From UBA9732 sp052170315 (GTDB lineage: Bacteria > Spirochaetota > Spirochaetia > Sphaerochaetales > Sphaerochaetaceae): a DNA stretch of 64,000 nucleotides. Under the pieces are notes generated by a model that saw only the letters and a program-made list of their open reading frames with translations, had not been told where the DNA came from and did no database searches. Of the stretch, positions 25,858 to 34,662 are shown piece by piece. Position 1 is the first letter of the stretch, and the number at the start of each line of letters is the position of its first letter. The stretch covers positions 90,468 to 154,467 of the forward strand of contig JBQNAT010000002.1 of assembly GCA_052170315.1 (NCBI GenBank), in the 5' to 3' direction. The position numbers and the translations under genes are program-made.

Positions 25858-26889
25858 ATGAAAAAAGCATTGCTCATAGCAATTTTCGCAGTGCTCGCAA
25901 TTGGCATGGTATTTGCGGGCGGTTCTTCCGAAAACGCTTCCGCAAAGAACAACATCAGGGTAGCTCTTATCGTTTCATCTACGATAGATGACAAGGGCTG
26001 GTGCCAGTCCATGCATGACGGAATCAACGAAGCCATCGCCGAACTCCCTAAGGGGACGATAGCCGAATACAAGGCAGTTGAAAACATACAGCCGTCCGAC
26101 GCGAAGTCCGCAATCGCAACCTATGTTAACCTTGGCTACAACATCATCATTCTCCACGGCTCACAGTACCGCTCCGTTGTAGAGGAAGTTGCTCCTGACC
26201 ATCCGGAAGTGATGTTCGCCTTCGGCACAACTACAGACGTCATTGCGGATAACGTGTTCAGCTACATGCCGCAGTCGGAAGAAACCGGTTATCTTTCGGG
26301 AATCGTTGCTGGACTTACAACAAAAGCCAACAAGGTCGGCCTTGTAGGACCGGTTGACGGCGGAGATTCCGCGCGCTACAACAGAGGCTTCGTACTTGGC
26401 GTACAGGCGGTCAATCCCGCCGCGAAGCTTACGATAACCCATATCGGGAACTTCAACGACACAGTCAAGTCGGGCGAGTTCGCGCAGGCTCTGATAGAGG
26501 CCGGCAACGATGTCCTTACAGGTTCATCACAGCAGGCTCTGGGCGCTCTCAGAACAGTTGCGGAGCATCCGAACGAGGACATCTGGTGGGTTGGTCAGGA
26601 TATTGCGCAGATTGGTCTTGATGAAGGCTACAAGTGCATAGCCGCTTCTTCCTACAACTACAAGGCTGTACTTATAGGTCTGGTAGATAATTTCCAGAAA
26701 GGCGTCATGGGAGGAGCTGTCATACCCATGAACTTCAACAACGGCGGTTTTGTATGGGCATGGAACGAAAAGTGCGCCGACAAGATTACCGACACAATCA
26801 GAACAAAGGTCGAAGAAAAGATAGCCGATTTCAAGGCAACCGCGAATCTTCTTGCGAACTGGAAGGACGTAGACTACTCAAAGCTTTAA
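25858..26889 (+). CDS. BMP-family nucleoside/purine-binding protein
   Basis: A 343-residue periplasmic binding protein of the basic-membrane-protein (BMP/PnrA) family, which binds nucleosides or purines for ABC import. Signal peptide MKKALLIAIFAVLAIGMVFA is followed by GGSSEN, a form common in spirochaete binding proteins; there is no lipobox cysteine. The DDKGWCQSMHDGI stretch near residue 45 and the VGLVGPVDGGDSARYNRGF region near residue 160 match the family. AAAGGAG precedes the ATG at 25858. First gene of the importer operon; a hairpin separates it from the ATPase gene, which would give extra binding protein. Confidence 0.92.
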   Translation: MKKALLIAIFAVLAIGMVFAGGSSENASAKNNIRVALIVSSTIDDKGWCQSMHDGINEAIAELPKGTIAEYKAVENIQPSDAKSAIATYVNLGYNIIILHGSQYRSVVEEVAPDHPEVMFAFGTTTDVIADNVFSYMPQSEETGYLSGIVAGLTTKANKVGLVGPVDGGDSARYNRGFVLGVQAVNPAAKLTITHIGNFNDTVKSGEFAQALIEAGNDVLTGSSQQALGALRTVAEHPNEDIWWVGQDIAQIGLDEGYKCIAASSYNYKAVLIGLVDNFQKGVMGGAVIPMNFNNGGFVWAWNEKCADKITDTIRTKVEEKIADFKATANLLANWKDVDYSKL

Positions 26890-26910
26890 TCTGATAAATT
26901 TCAGCAGTAC

Positions 26911-26940
26911 ATTATGCCGGTCAGGTAAGGCCGGCATAAT
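26911..26940 (+). terminator. Partial terminator between binding protein and ATPase genes
   Basis: A perfect 10-bp inverted repeat (ATTATGCCGG / CCGGCATAAT) with a 10-base loop, followed by TATATTTT. It lies 22 bases after the BMP stop and 25 before the ATPase start, the usual place for a leaky terminator or 3'-end stabilising hairpin that raises binding-protein mRNA. Confidence 0.7.
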
Positions 26941-26964
26941 TATATTTTAAATAAACGGAAACCA

Positions 26965-28494
26965 ATGGCTAAATTTGACAGGATAACGGAATTACGTGTT
27001 GAACACATAACGAAACGTTTCCCCGGAGTACTCGCAAGCGATGATATCACTTTGAAAGTCGGGGAACATCAGATTCTCGCCCTTGTGGGAGAAAACGGCG
27101 CCGGAAAGACTACCCTGATGAACATAATAATGGGTCTGTACCAGCCTGACGAGGGCAGTATTTTCATCAACGGCGAGGAAATGTACTTCAGGACTCCGAA
27201 TGACGCTTTCGATGCGGGAATAGGAATGGTTCATCAGCAGTACATGCTGGTGCCCAACATGACAGTACTTGAAAACATAGCGCTGGGAATGAAGAACTGC
27301 TGGAAAGGCATACGCGTGGACCTTCAGATGGTGCGCGACAGGGTTAACGAGATTTCAAGGAAATACAGTCTTGCCGTGGACCCCGATGCCTTCATATGGC
27401 AGCTTGCCGTAGGCGAACAGCAGCGCGTTGAACTGGTCAAGACCCTTTGCCTTGGCGCGAAATTCCTGATTCTTGACGAACCCACAAGCGCGCTCACGCC
27501 GCAGGAAACGGATGAACTGATAGCCCTTCTCAGAAAAATGAGCAAAGAGCTTTCCATTATATTCATCAGCCACAAGCTTAACGAGGTCAAAGCCCTATCC
27601 AATAAGGTAAATATCCTAAGGCACGGTAAAATAGTATTTGAAGGAAGTACGGCTGACTACACGCCAAAACAGATAGCAGCCCTGATGACAGGCCATGAAG
27701 TAGAAATAAACGCGAATACCGAAGCCCCGTCAGAAGGCGAATGCGCCCTTCGGATTAAAGACCTCCGCGTAAGAAGCGACAGAGGTTTCTATGCGCTGGA
27801 CAACTTCAACCTTGAAATAAAATCCGGCGAGATTGTGGGCCTTGCAGGCGTTTCCGGAAACGGACAGAGAGAACTTGCAGAGGTAATCAACGGCATAAGA
27901 CAGTGCGAAAGCGGTACTGTAGAGTTCCTTGGAAAACAGATACAGAACCTTACTCCGGGGCAGATAATAAAAACCGGAATGGGCTATATTCCGGAAGAAA
28001 GGAATACGGAAGGCATTGTCCCTTCCATGTCAATCAAGGAAAACATAATCCTTAAAGACAGCGAAACGGGTCGCTTCTCAAAGCATCACATCCTTAACAA
28101 CAGGGAAATTGACAAACAGTCGGACAAGGCAAGGGAAGAATTCGATATACGCTGTCCGGGAATCAACACCGCCGCGGGCTCGCTTTCCGGAGGCAACATC
28201 CAGAAGGTAATCCTGGCAAGGGAAATTTCACGCGGCCCCAGGTTTCTTGTATGCGTCTACCCTATCCGCGGTCTTGACATGGGAGCGGCCGAGTTCATAC
28301 ACAAGGAACTGCTGAAACTAAGGAAAAAGGGAGTCGGAATACTTCTCATAAGCGAGGAGCTTGAAGAAATCCTTAACCTTAGCGACAGGATAGCCGTTAT
28401 CTTCAAGGGCCGGAATCAAAAGGTTCTTACCCGGGATGAAGCTACAACAGAGCGCCTTGGAATTCTAATGGCAGGAGTGAAGGAAGATGAATAA
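26965..28494 (+). CDS. Nucleoside/sugar-type ABC transporter, double ATPase
   Basis: A 509-residue protein with two ABC domains. The first has Walker A GENGAGKTT (about 38-46), signature AVGEQQRVE and Walker B LILDEPTSAL. The second (from about residue 260) has GVSGNGQRE instead of a lysine-containing Walker A, signature LSGGNIQK and VYPIRGLD, as is normal for the CUT2/BMP-type ATPases of nucleoside importers such as NupO. Follows the binding protein and overlaps the first permease gene by 8 bases. The ribosome binding site is weak (GGAAACC). Confidence 0.95.
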   Translation: MAKFDRITELRVEHITKRFPGVLASDDITLKVGEHQILALVGENGAGKTTLMNIIMGLYQPDEGSIFINGEEMYFRTPNDAFDAGIGMVHQQYMLVPNMTVLENIALGMKNCWKGIRVDLQMVRDRVNEISRKYSLAVDPDAFIWQLAVGEQQRVELVKTLCLGAKFLILDEPTSALTPQETDELIALLRKMSKELSIIFISHKLNEVKALSNKVNILRHGKIVFEGSTADYTPKQIAALMTGHEVEINANTEAPSEGECALRIKDLRVRSDRGFYALDNFNLEIKSGEIVGLAGVSGNGQRELAEVINGIRQCESGTVEFLGKQIQNLTPGQIIKTGMGYIPEERNTEGIVPSMSIKENIILKDSETGRFSKHHILNNREIDKQSDKAREEFDIRCPGINTAAGSLSGGNIQKVILAREISRGPRFLVCVYPIRGLDMGAAEFIHKELLKLRKKGVGILLISEELEEILNLSDRIAVIFKGRNQKVLTRDEATTERLGILMAGVKEDE

Positions 28495-29566
28495 CTACAA
28501 ACTCTGGTATAAAACGGCTGTAATTTTCATAGCTGTCCTTGCGGCGCTCCTTGTTGGCGCACTGATAATCCTTGCCGTAGGCGGAGACGTTTTCAACACC
28601 TATTGGATAATAATCTCCATGCCGTTCAAGAGCTTCAGGTCGTTCGGGGAAGTAATAATAAGGATGACCCCCCTTCTTATAATAGCCCTTGGAATTGCGG
28701 TAAGCTCAAGAAGCGGAATAATAAACATAGGAGCGGAAGGCCAGATGTACATGGGTATAATCGCGGCAACAGCAATTGCGACCAACTGCGCATCGCTTCC
28801 CAAAGTGATTCTGGTGCCGTTATGTATAATCGCGGCAACGGTTGTAGGAGGTTTGTACGGTTTCATCCCCGGCTTTTTAAAGGCAAAGCTTGAAGTCAGC
28901 GAGCTTCTTTCAACCGTAATGCTCAACTACGTGGCAACACAGTTCTTCGAGTTCTGCATAAGAGTTCCCCTTCTTGACCCCAACGAAAAGTCGGGAACGC
29001 CAATGAGTGAAAGAGTGGCCCAAAGCGCAACCTTATCCAAGCTTTTTAAGGGTTCATCCATACATGAAGGCGTTTTTATTGCGATAATTCTTGTTGTAAT
29101 CATCTACATACTTCTTTTCAAAACCACATGGGGCTACAAGATGAGAGCCGCAGGCGCATCGGAGCGCGCGGCAAGATACGGCGGAATAAACGTTTCCAAG
29201 TACCTGATTATTTCAATGGTCATTTCCGGAGCTTGTGCAGGCATGGCCGGAGCCGTGGAGCTTATGGGAGTCCAGTTAAGAGCCGTAAGCGGAATGACGG
29301 GAGGCTACGGCTTCTCAGGCGTTGTAGTATCCCTTTTCGGAGGCCTGCACCCGCTGTGGATAGTTCCGGCGTCCTTCTTCTTCGGAATACTTTTGTACAG
29401 CCAGGTTAACCTGCAGATTCTGACAAGCGTACCGCCGAACCTTGTAAAAGCCCTTCAGGGACTTATTATTCTAATAATTGTTGCGGTGCAGATGGTAATT
29501 GCCAACCCGTATTCAATGGAGCGCTTCAGAAAACGCTTCTTCGTCAAAAAGGAAAAGGAGGCTTAA
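28487..29566 (+). CDS. Nucleoside/purine ABC transporter permease 1
   Basis: A 359-residue membrane protein with about ten hydrophobic segments. GIINIGAEGQMYMG near residues 77-90 and the WGYKMRAAGASERAARYGGIN cytoplasmic loop near 213-233 are typical of the NupP/BmpC-type permeases of BMP importers. Coupled to the ATPase gene (8-base overlap) and followed after one base by the second permease. Confidence 0.94.
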   Translation: MNNYKLWYKTAVIFIAVLAALLVGALIILAVGGDVFNTYWIIISMPFKSFRSFGEVIIRMTPLLIIALGIAVSSRSGIINIGAEGQMYMGIIAATAIATNCASLPKVILVPLCIIAATVVGGLYGFIPGFLKAKLEVSELLSTVMLNYVATQFFEFCIRVPLLDPNEKSGTPMSERVAQSATLSKLFKGSSIHEGVFIAIILVVIIYILLFKTTWGYKMRAAGASERAARYGGINVSKYLIISMVISGACAGMAGAVELMGVQLRAVSGMTGGYGFSGVVVSLFGGLHPLWIVPASFFFGILLYSQVNLQILTSVPPNLVKALQGLIILIIVAVQMVIANPYSMERFRKRFFVKKEKEA

Positions 29567-29567
29567 C

Positions 29568-30515
29568 ATGGATTTCATAGTAAATACGCTGACACTTACT
29601 GTACGTTTTGCAGTTACTCTGATGATTGCCTCCATGGGCGAGATGTTCAACCAGAAAGCAGGTATATTCAATCTGGGCTGTGAAGGCATAATGAGCGTAG
29701 GAGCCTTTCTGGGTATGCTTATCCCGTTTTCTATGGTGGGAGCCGGAGCCGCGCCGGGATATGTTAATATACTGGGTCTTGTGGTAGCCACCATGGCAGG
29801 AGGCATTCTGGGACTTCTGTTCGGTCTGATTGTCATAACCTTCAGAGCCCCTCAGGGTATAGCGGGAATTGGAATGCAGATGTTCGGAGTTGGCCTTGCG
29901 GGCACGTTCTTCAGATCCTTCATAGGCGGAACCCAGTCCATAACAGGCATAAACGCGGTTGAAATTCCTCTACTTTCAAAGATACCTATTCTGGGTAAGA
30001 TTCTTTTCACTCACAACCCTCTGGTTTACTTCGCGTACCTGATGATACCCGTTGCATGGTATGTTATCTTCAAAACACCCTGGGGACTTAAGGTCAGAGC
30101 CGTAGGCACACATCCAAGAGCCGCGGACTCGCTTGGAATAAACGTAAACAGAATCCGTTATCAGAGCCTGCTGTTGGGCGGAGCCATGGCCGGCTTTGCG
30201 GGCGCTTTCCTTACCCTGTGCCAGGCCAAGATGTTCAATGCCGATATCATCAACGGCAGAGGTTTCATTGCGGTAGCTCTTGTGTACTTCGGAAAGTGGC
30301 ATCCGATAAGGATATTCATGGGCGCCATGCTCTTCACCTTCGCGCAGACACTCCAGACTCAGATACAGATATTCGTTCCTCAGTTCCAGTACTACGAATT
30401 TTTGACAATGCTTCCCTACCTGCTTGTCATAGTGGTGCTTGCGTTCAACCGCAAGTCCAATAAGCTTGGCCCGGCGGCGCTTGGCAAAGCTTTCAACAGG
30501 GAGATGCGTGTATGA
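29568..30515 (+). CDS. Nucleoside/purine ABC transporter permease 2
   Basis: A 315-residue membrane protein with the paired permease signatures FNLGCEGIMSVGAF (about 39-52) and TPWGLKVRAVGTHPRAADSLGIN near residue 172-194, matching the NupQ-type partner. AAGGAGG precedes the ATG at 29568. The stop codon overlaps the ATG of the molybdenum hydroxylase gene by 4 bases (ATGA), so importer and enzyme are translationally coupled. Confidence 0.94.
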   Translation: MDFIVNTLTLTVRFAVTLMIASMGEMFNQKAGIFNLGCEGIMSVGAFLGMLIPFSMVGAGAAPGYVNILGLVVATMAGGILGLLFGLIVITFRAPQGIAGIGMQMFGVGLAGTFFRSFIGGTQSITGINAVEIPLLSKIPILGKILFTHNPLVYFAYLMIPVAWYVIFKTPWGLKVRAVGTHPRAADSLGINVNRIRYQSLLLGGAMAGFAGAFLTLCQAKMFNADIINGRGFIAVALVYFGKWHPIRIFMGAMLFTFAQTLQTQIQIFVPQFQYYEFLTMLPYLLVIVVLAFNRKSNKLGPAALGKAFNREMRV

Positions 30516-33500
30516 CAGTTTCCTTTACGGTTAACGGCAAAGCCGTATCCCTGGACAAGGACAAAAAACTCCTCAGATTTCTCAGAGACGACCTGAAACT
30601 GACTTCCGCGAAGGATGGCTGTTCCGAAGGCGCCTGCGGAACCTGTACGGTCCTTGTTAACGGGAAAACCGTAAGAGCCTGCTCCGTGCTGACTTCGGAA
30701 GTCGCGGGGGCGGACATAGTTACAGTCGAAGGGCTGTCGGAAAATGAAAAACAGGTATTTACCTATGCTTTCGGGGAAGAGGGAGCCGTCCAGTGCGGCT
30801 TCTGCATCCCCGGCATGATAATATGCGCGAAGGGTCTTATAGACAAAAATCCGGACCCGTCGGAATTTGAAATCCGGCACGCCATCAGGAACAACATCTG
30901 CCGCTGCACGGGCTATGCCAAAATTGTAAAAGCCATCACGCTTGCAGCAAAAATATTCCGTGAGCAGAATCAGAACGGTTCGCAGAAGCGGGATTTCAAG
31001 GATGACCGCAGCTGGAAAATAGGAAAGCGCGTACCCCGTGTGGACGTGAAGGACAAAGTCACGGGAAATGCTGTCTACCCGGACGACATCTACATGGACG
31101 GAATGTTGTTTGTTGTGGCGGTCAGAAGCAAATACCCCCGCGCGCGCGTTCTTGGCATTGAAAAAAACATGGCCCTTGATGTACCCGGGGTTGTCGGAAT
31201 CTTCACCGCGGAGGATATCCCCGGCAGCGTGAAAGTAGGACACATCAAGCGCGACTGGGACGCTCTAATCCCCGTGGGTCAAATCACAAGGTATCTGGGC
31301 GATGCCATATGCCTTATCGCGGCGGAGAGTTTTGACGCCGCAAAAAAGGCGAAAAGCCTTGTAAAAGTTTCTTATGAGGAGCTTCCCTGCATAACCTCGC
31401 CCTATGAGGCAATGAAGCCTGACGCGCCTAAAATTCATGCAGACGGGAACATTCTGGGCCACATACATGTAGACAGGGGAAATGCCGAAGAGGCTATTAA
31501 AAACTCAAAACACGTGCTCACGGAAAAATTTTCCACACCGTGGACAGAACACGCCTTCCTTGAACCGGAATGCGCGGTTTCAGTTCCTCTTGAAAACGGC
31601 GGAGTAAAAATCTATTCAACCGATCAGGGCGTTTACGACACAAGAAGGGAAACGGCTCCAATGCTTGGACTTCCGGAGGAAAAAGTCCTTGTGGAAAACT
31701 GCTACGTAGGAGGCGCTTTTGGAGGCAAAGAGGATGTTTCAGTCCAGCACTTGAGCGCTCTTGCCGCCATTTTGACAAAGCGACCCTGCAAGATGAAGCT
31801 AACAAGAGAAGAAAGCCTGATTGTACATCCCAAACGCCACCCCATGTATATGGAGTTCTCGCTTGGCTGTGACGAAAACGGTATTATTCAGGGTCTTAAG
31901 GCAAGCATAATCTCTGACACGGGAGCCTATGCTTCACTTGGAATCCCCGTGCTTCAAAGAGCCTGCACTCATGCATCCGGTCCATATAACTACCAGAACT
32001 TTAAAATTGACGGCTATGCTTACTACACCAACAATCCGCCTGCCGGAGCTTTCAGGGGCTTCGGCGTAACGCAGAGCTGCTTCGCCATAGAAACCATTCT
32101 GAACCACATGGCGGACGAAGTGGGAATTTCCCACTGGGAGATACGTTTCAGAAATGCCATAAGACCCGGTCAGAGCCTTCCCAACGGACAGATAGTGGAC
32201 GAATCCACAGGCCTTGCGGAAACGCTTATGGCGGTAAAGGATGAATTTTATTCTCATCCCCATGCCGGCATTGCCTGCGCAATGAAAAACGCGGGAGTTG
32301 GCGTAGGTCTTCCGGACTACGGCAGAGTACGCCTTGAAGTCAAAGACGGCAAAGTCATAATCCACTGCGGAGGCTCATGCCTTGGACAGGGTATGTGCAC
32401 CGTTATGAAACAGATTGTCTGTGATGTCACGGGTCTTGAAAGAGACAAGGTTGTTGAAGAAAAAGCCAATTCCTTCAATGCTCCGGACAGCGGAACCTCT
32501 TCCGGCTCAAGGCATACCACGGTCTCCGGCGAGGCCGCAAGAAGAGCTGCCGTCATGCTTAAGGAAGCCCTTGAGAAGGACAGTCTTGAAAACCTTGAAG
32601 GTCAGGACTTCTATGCCGAGTATCTTGCCGAAACGGATGAAATGGGCACTGATTTACCCCACCCCAAGAGCCATGTCGCCTACGGCTACGCCACGCAGAT
32701 GTGTATCCTTGAGGAAAGAACGGACAAAATACTGAAGATTGTCGCAGCGCACGATGTGGGCGTTGCCATAAACCCTACCAACGTGGAAGGACAGATAGAA
32801 GGCGGAGTTGTAATGGGCATGGGTTATGCTCTTAAAGAGCAGTACCTTGTGAGCAACTGCATACCTCTTACAAAATACGCTTCGCTTAAACTTTTCAGAG
32901 CTGATGAAGTTCCTAAAATCGAGCCTATTATAGTTGAGAAAAAAGGCCTTAACATCGCTAGCGGAGCCATTGGCCTTGGAGAAATAGTCTGCATCCCAAC
33001 AGCCCCCGCAATCGCGGACGCATACTACAGATTCGACGGCATGAAGAGAAATTCTCTTCCAATCCAGCGAACCCCGTATGAAGACCCTTCAGACCCCAAG
33101 AACTGGCGCGGAGGAAGAACTCTTGTCGTCAATAACAAAGCCAGGTGCATAGGCTGTCTTGAATGTGTTCACGCGTGCGCACAGCAGTATTTCGGAGTAC
33201 GAAAGGCATCTCTCGCCTTCCTGAGGATAGACGAACGCACGGGCATAGGAAACAAAAGCGATATTGCCGGAAGGATAAACCGCCCGGTGGTTTGCATTCA
33301 GTGCGGAAAATGTGCTAAAGTCTGCCCTATCGGAGCAATAAGACAGAACCAGTTCGGAGCCTATGTTGTTGACCTCAGAATGTGCACAAACTGCGGCAAG
33401 TGCCGTGACGTATGCCCGTTCAGCGTCATAATAGAATCCCCCAAACATGTGTCCATGAAATGTCTGGCCTGCGGGAAATGCGTAAAAGCCTGCCCTATGG

Positions 33501-33598
33501 GAGTTTTGAGCATCAAAACACCTGAAGCCCAGAAGCCGCGCGCCATAAACTTCCCATCCGTGAAAGGACTGTCAGAAACTCCGACGAAGGAAAACTGA
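30512..33598 (+). CDS. Xanthine-dehydrogenase-like molybdenum hydroxylase fused to a four-cluster ferredoxin domain (probably selenium-dependent)
   Basis: A 1028-residue fusion. Residues 1-150 are the [2Fe-2S] subunit: plant-type cluster Cys37, 42, 45 and 57 (CSEGACGTC), then the second cluster Cys95, 98, 130 and 132 (CGFC, CRC). Residues about 165-850 are the molybdopterin domain: GGAFGGKED, GAFRGFGV with the substrate arginine, and the catalytic Glu in GAIGLGEI. From about residue 876 four CxxCxxCxxxC motifs bind 4Fe-4S clusters (CIGCLEC, CIQCGKC, CTNCGKC, CLACGKC). No FAD domain or neighbouring FAD subunit is present, so electrons probably leave through the ferredoxin tail. With yqeB, yqeC, selD and xdhC in the same window it matches the selenium-dependent xanthine dehydrogenase group; purine substrate is inferred from the coupled importer. 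Confidence 0.9.
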   Translation: MTVSFTVNGKAVSLDKDKKLLRFLRDDLKLTSAKDGCSEGACGTCTVLVNGKTVRACSVLTSEVAGADIVTVEGLSENEKQVFTYAFGEEGAVQCGFCIPGMIICAKGLIDKNPDPSEFEIRHAIRNNICRCTGYAKIVKAITLAAKIFREQNQNGSQKRDFKDDRSWKIGKRVPRVDVKDKVTGNAVYPDDIYMDGMLFVVAVRSKYPRARVLGIEKNMALDVPGVVGIFTAEDIPGSVKVGHIKRDWDALIPVGQITRYLGDAICLIAAESFDAAKKAKSLVKVSYEELPCITSPYEAMKPDAPKIHADGNILGHIHVDRGNAEEAIKNSKHVLTEKFSTPWTEHAFLEPECAVSVPLENGGVKIYSTDQGVYDTRRETAPMLGLPEEKVLVENCYVGGAFGGKEDVSVQHLSALAAILTKRPCKMKLTREESLIVHPKRHPMYMEFSLGCDENGIIQGLKASIISDTGAYASLGIPVLQRACTHASGPYNYQNFKIDGYAYYTNNPPAGAFRGFGVTQSCFAIETILNHMADEVGISHWEIRFRNAIRPGQSLPNGQIVDESTGLAETLMAVKDEFYSHPHAGIACAMKNAGVGVGLPDYGRVRLEVKDGKVIIHCGGSCLGQGMCTVMKQIVCDVTGLERDKVVEEKANSFNAPDSGTSSGSRHTTVSGEAARRAAVMLKEALEKDSLENLEGQDFYAEYLAETDEMGTDLPHPKSHVAYGYATQMCILEERTDKILKIVAAHDVGVAINPTNVEGQIEGGVVMGMGYALKEQYLVSNCIPLTKYASLKLFRADEVPKIEPIIVEKKGLNIASGAIGLGEIVCIPTAPAIADAYYRFDGMKRNSLPIQRTPYEDPSDPKNWRGGRTLVVNNKARCIGCLECVHACAQQYFGVRKASLAFLRIDERTGIGNKSDIAGRINRPVVCIQCGKCAKVCPIGAIRQNQFGAYVVDLRMCTNCGKCRDVCPFSVIIESPKHVSMKCLACGKCVKACPMGVLSIKTPEAQKPRAINFPSVKGLSETPTKEN

Positions 33599-34662
33599 TG
33601 ATAGAAAAGCTTGATGCTTTCAAAACACAGCTCAATGAGCTTGACTCAAAACTTTCGGAGCCGAAGGCAACTTCTGACCTGGGGACTTATAAGGCTCTCA
33701 TGCTTGAACGTAGCCACATTGCGCCCATAGTCCGGGAGCTGGAAAACCTTAAAGCCCTTACTGAAAACCTGGCGGATAACGAAGTTCTTGCTCATGAAAG
33801 CGATGAAGAGCTTGCGGCAATGGCGAAGGAAGAGATAACCGTACTTAAAGAGCAGATAGAAGAAAGCGAAAAACGCTGCAAAATGCTGCTTATACCGCCG
33901 GATCCGCTTGAAGGAAAGAACATAATTATGGAGATACGCGCCGGTACGGGCGGTGAGGAAGCCGCGCTTTTCGTATCTGACCTTTACAGGATGTACTCCT
34001 ACTTCGCCGAAACCATGAGATGGAAAATTGATGTGATAAACTCAAATGAAACCGAACTTGGAGGCTACAAGGAGCTTATCCTTTCCATAAGCGGAAAAGA
34101 CGTCTACGGAAGTTTAAGGTGGGAAAGCGGCGTGCACAGGGTTCAGAGGATACCTGAAACGGAAAGCGGAGGAAGAATTCACACCTCCGCCGTTACGGTA
34201 GCCGTTCTGCCTGAGGCTGAAGAAACGGAAGTTGAAATCCGGCAGGAAGACCTTCGCATAGATGTAATGCGCGCCGGAGGGCCGGGCGGACAGTGCGTCA
34301 ACACAACAGAAAGCGCCGTAAGAATAACCCATATTCCTTCAGGCCTTGTTGTAATATGCCAGAACCAGAAAAGCCAGCTGCAGAACCGTCTTGAAGCCAT
34401 GAGGGTACTGCGTTCAAGACTTTATGATATTGAAGCGGGAAGGAAAGCCAGAGAAAGAGCCGAAGAACGCAGAAGTCAGGTTGGAAGCGGTGACAGAAGC
34501 GAAAGAATACGAACCTACAACTTCCCGCAGAACCGTCTGACAGACCATAGGATTAACCTGACCCTGTACAAACTTGACCTGATAATGGAAGGACAGCTGC
34601 AGGATGTTATTGAAGCCCTGAAGGTCTCGGCAGGAGAACAGGCGCTGAAGGAAGCCACGTGA
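33598..34662 (+). CDS. prfA: Peptide chain release factor 1
   Basis: A 354-residue class I release factor that ends translation at UAA/UAG. The catalytic GGQ is in RAGGPGGQCVN near residue 229, preceded by the peptide-anticodon region near residue 185 and followed by the basic KSQLQNRLEA segment. Its ATG shares one base with the stop of the hydroxylase gene, an unexpected link between a catabolic operon and a housekeeping gene. Followed by its methyltransferase gene prmC with a 4-base overlap. Confidence 0.97.
   Translation: MIEKLDAFKTQLNELDSKLSEPKATSDLGTYKALMLERSHIAPIVRELENLKALTENLADNEVLAHESDEELAAMAKEEITVLKEQIEESEKRCKMLLIPPDPLEGKNIIMEIRAGTGGEEAALFVSDLYRMYSYFAETMRWKIDVINSNETELGGYKELILSISGKDVYGSLRWESGVHRVQRIPETESGGRIHTSAVTVAVLPEAEETEVEIRQEDLRIDVMRAGGPGGQCVNTTESAVRITHIPSGLVVICQNQKSQLQNRLEAMRVLRSRLYDIEAGRKARERAEERRSQVGSGDRSERIRTYNFPQNRLTDHRINLTLYKLDLIMEGQLQDVIEALKVSAGEQALKEAT

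Noticed and set aside
26965..28494. Second ATPase domain of the importer as a loss-of-function mutation
   Set aside because: The missing Walker A lysine in the second domain is normal for this class of sugar/nucleoside ATPases.
30416..31243. 275-codon frame on the minus strand inside the permease and hydroxylase genes
   Set aside because: It is antisense to two well-supported genes, has no start signals, and its composition is what the opposite strand of coding DNA gives.
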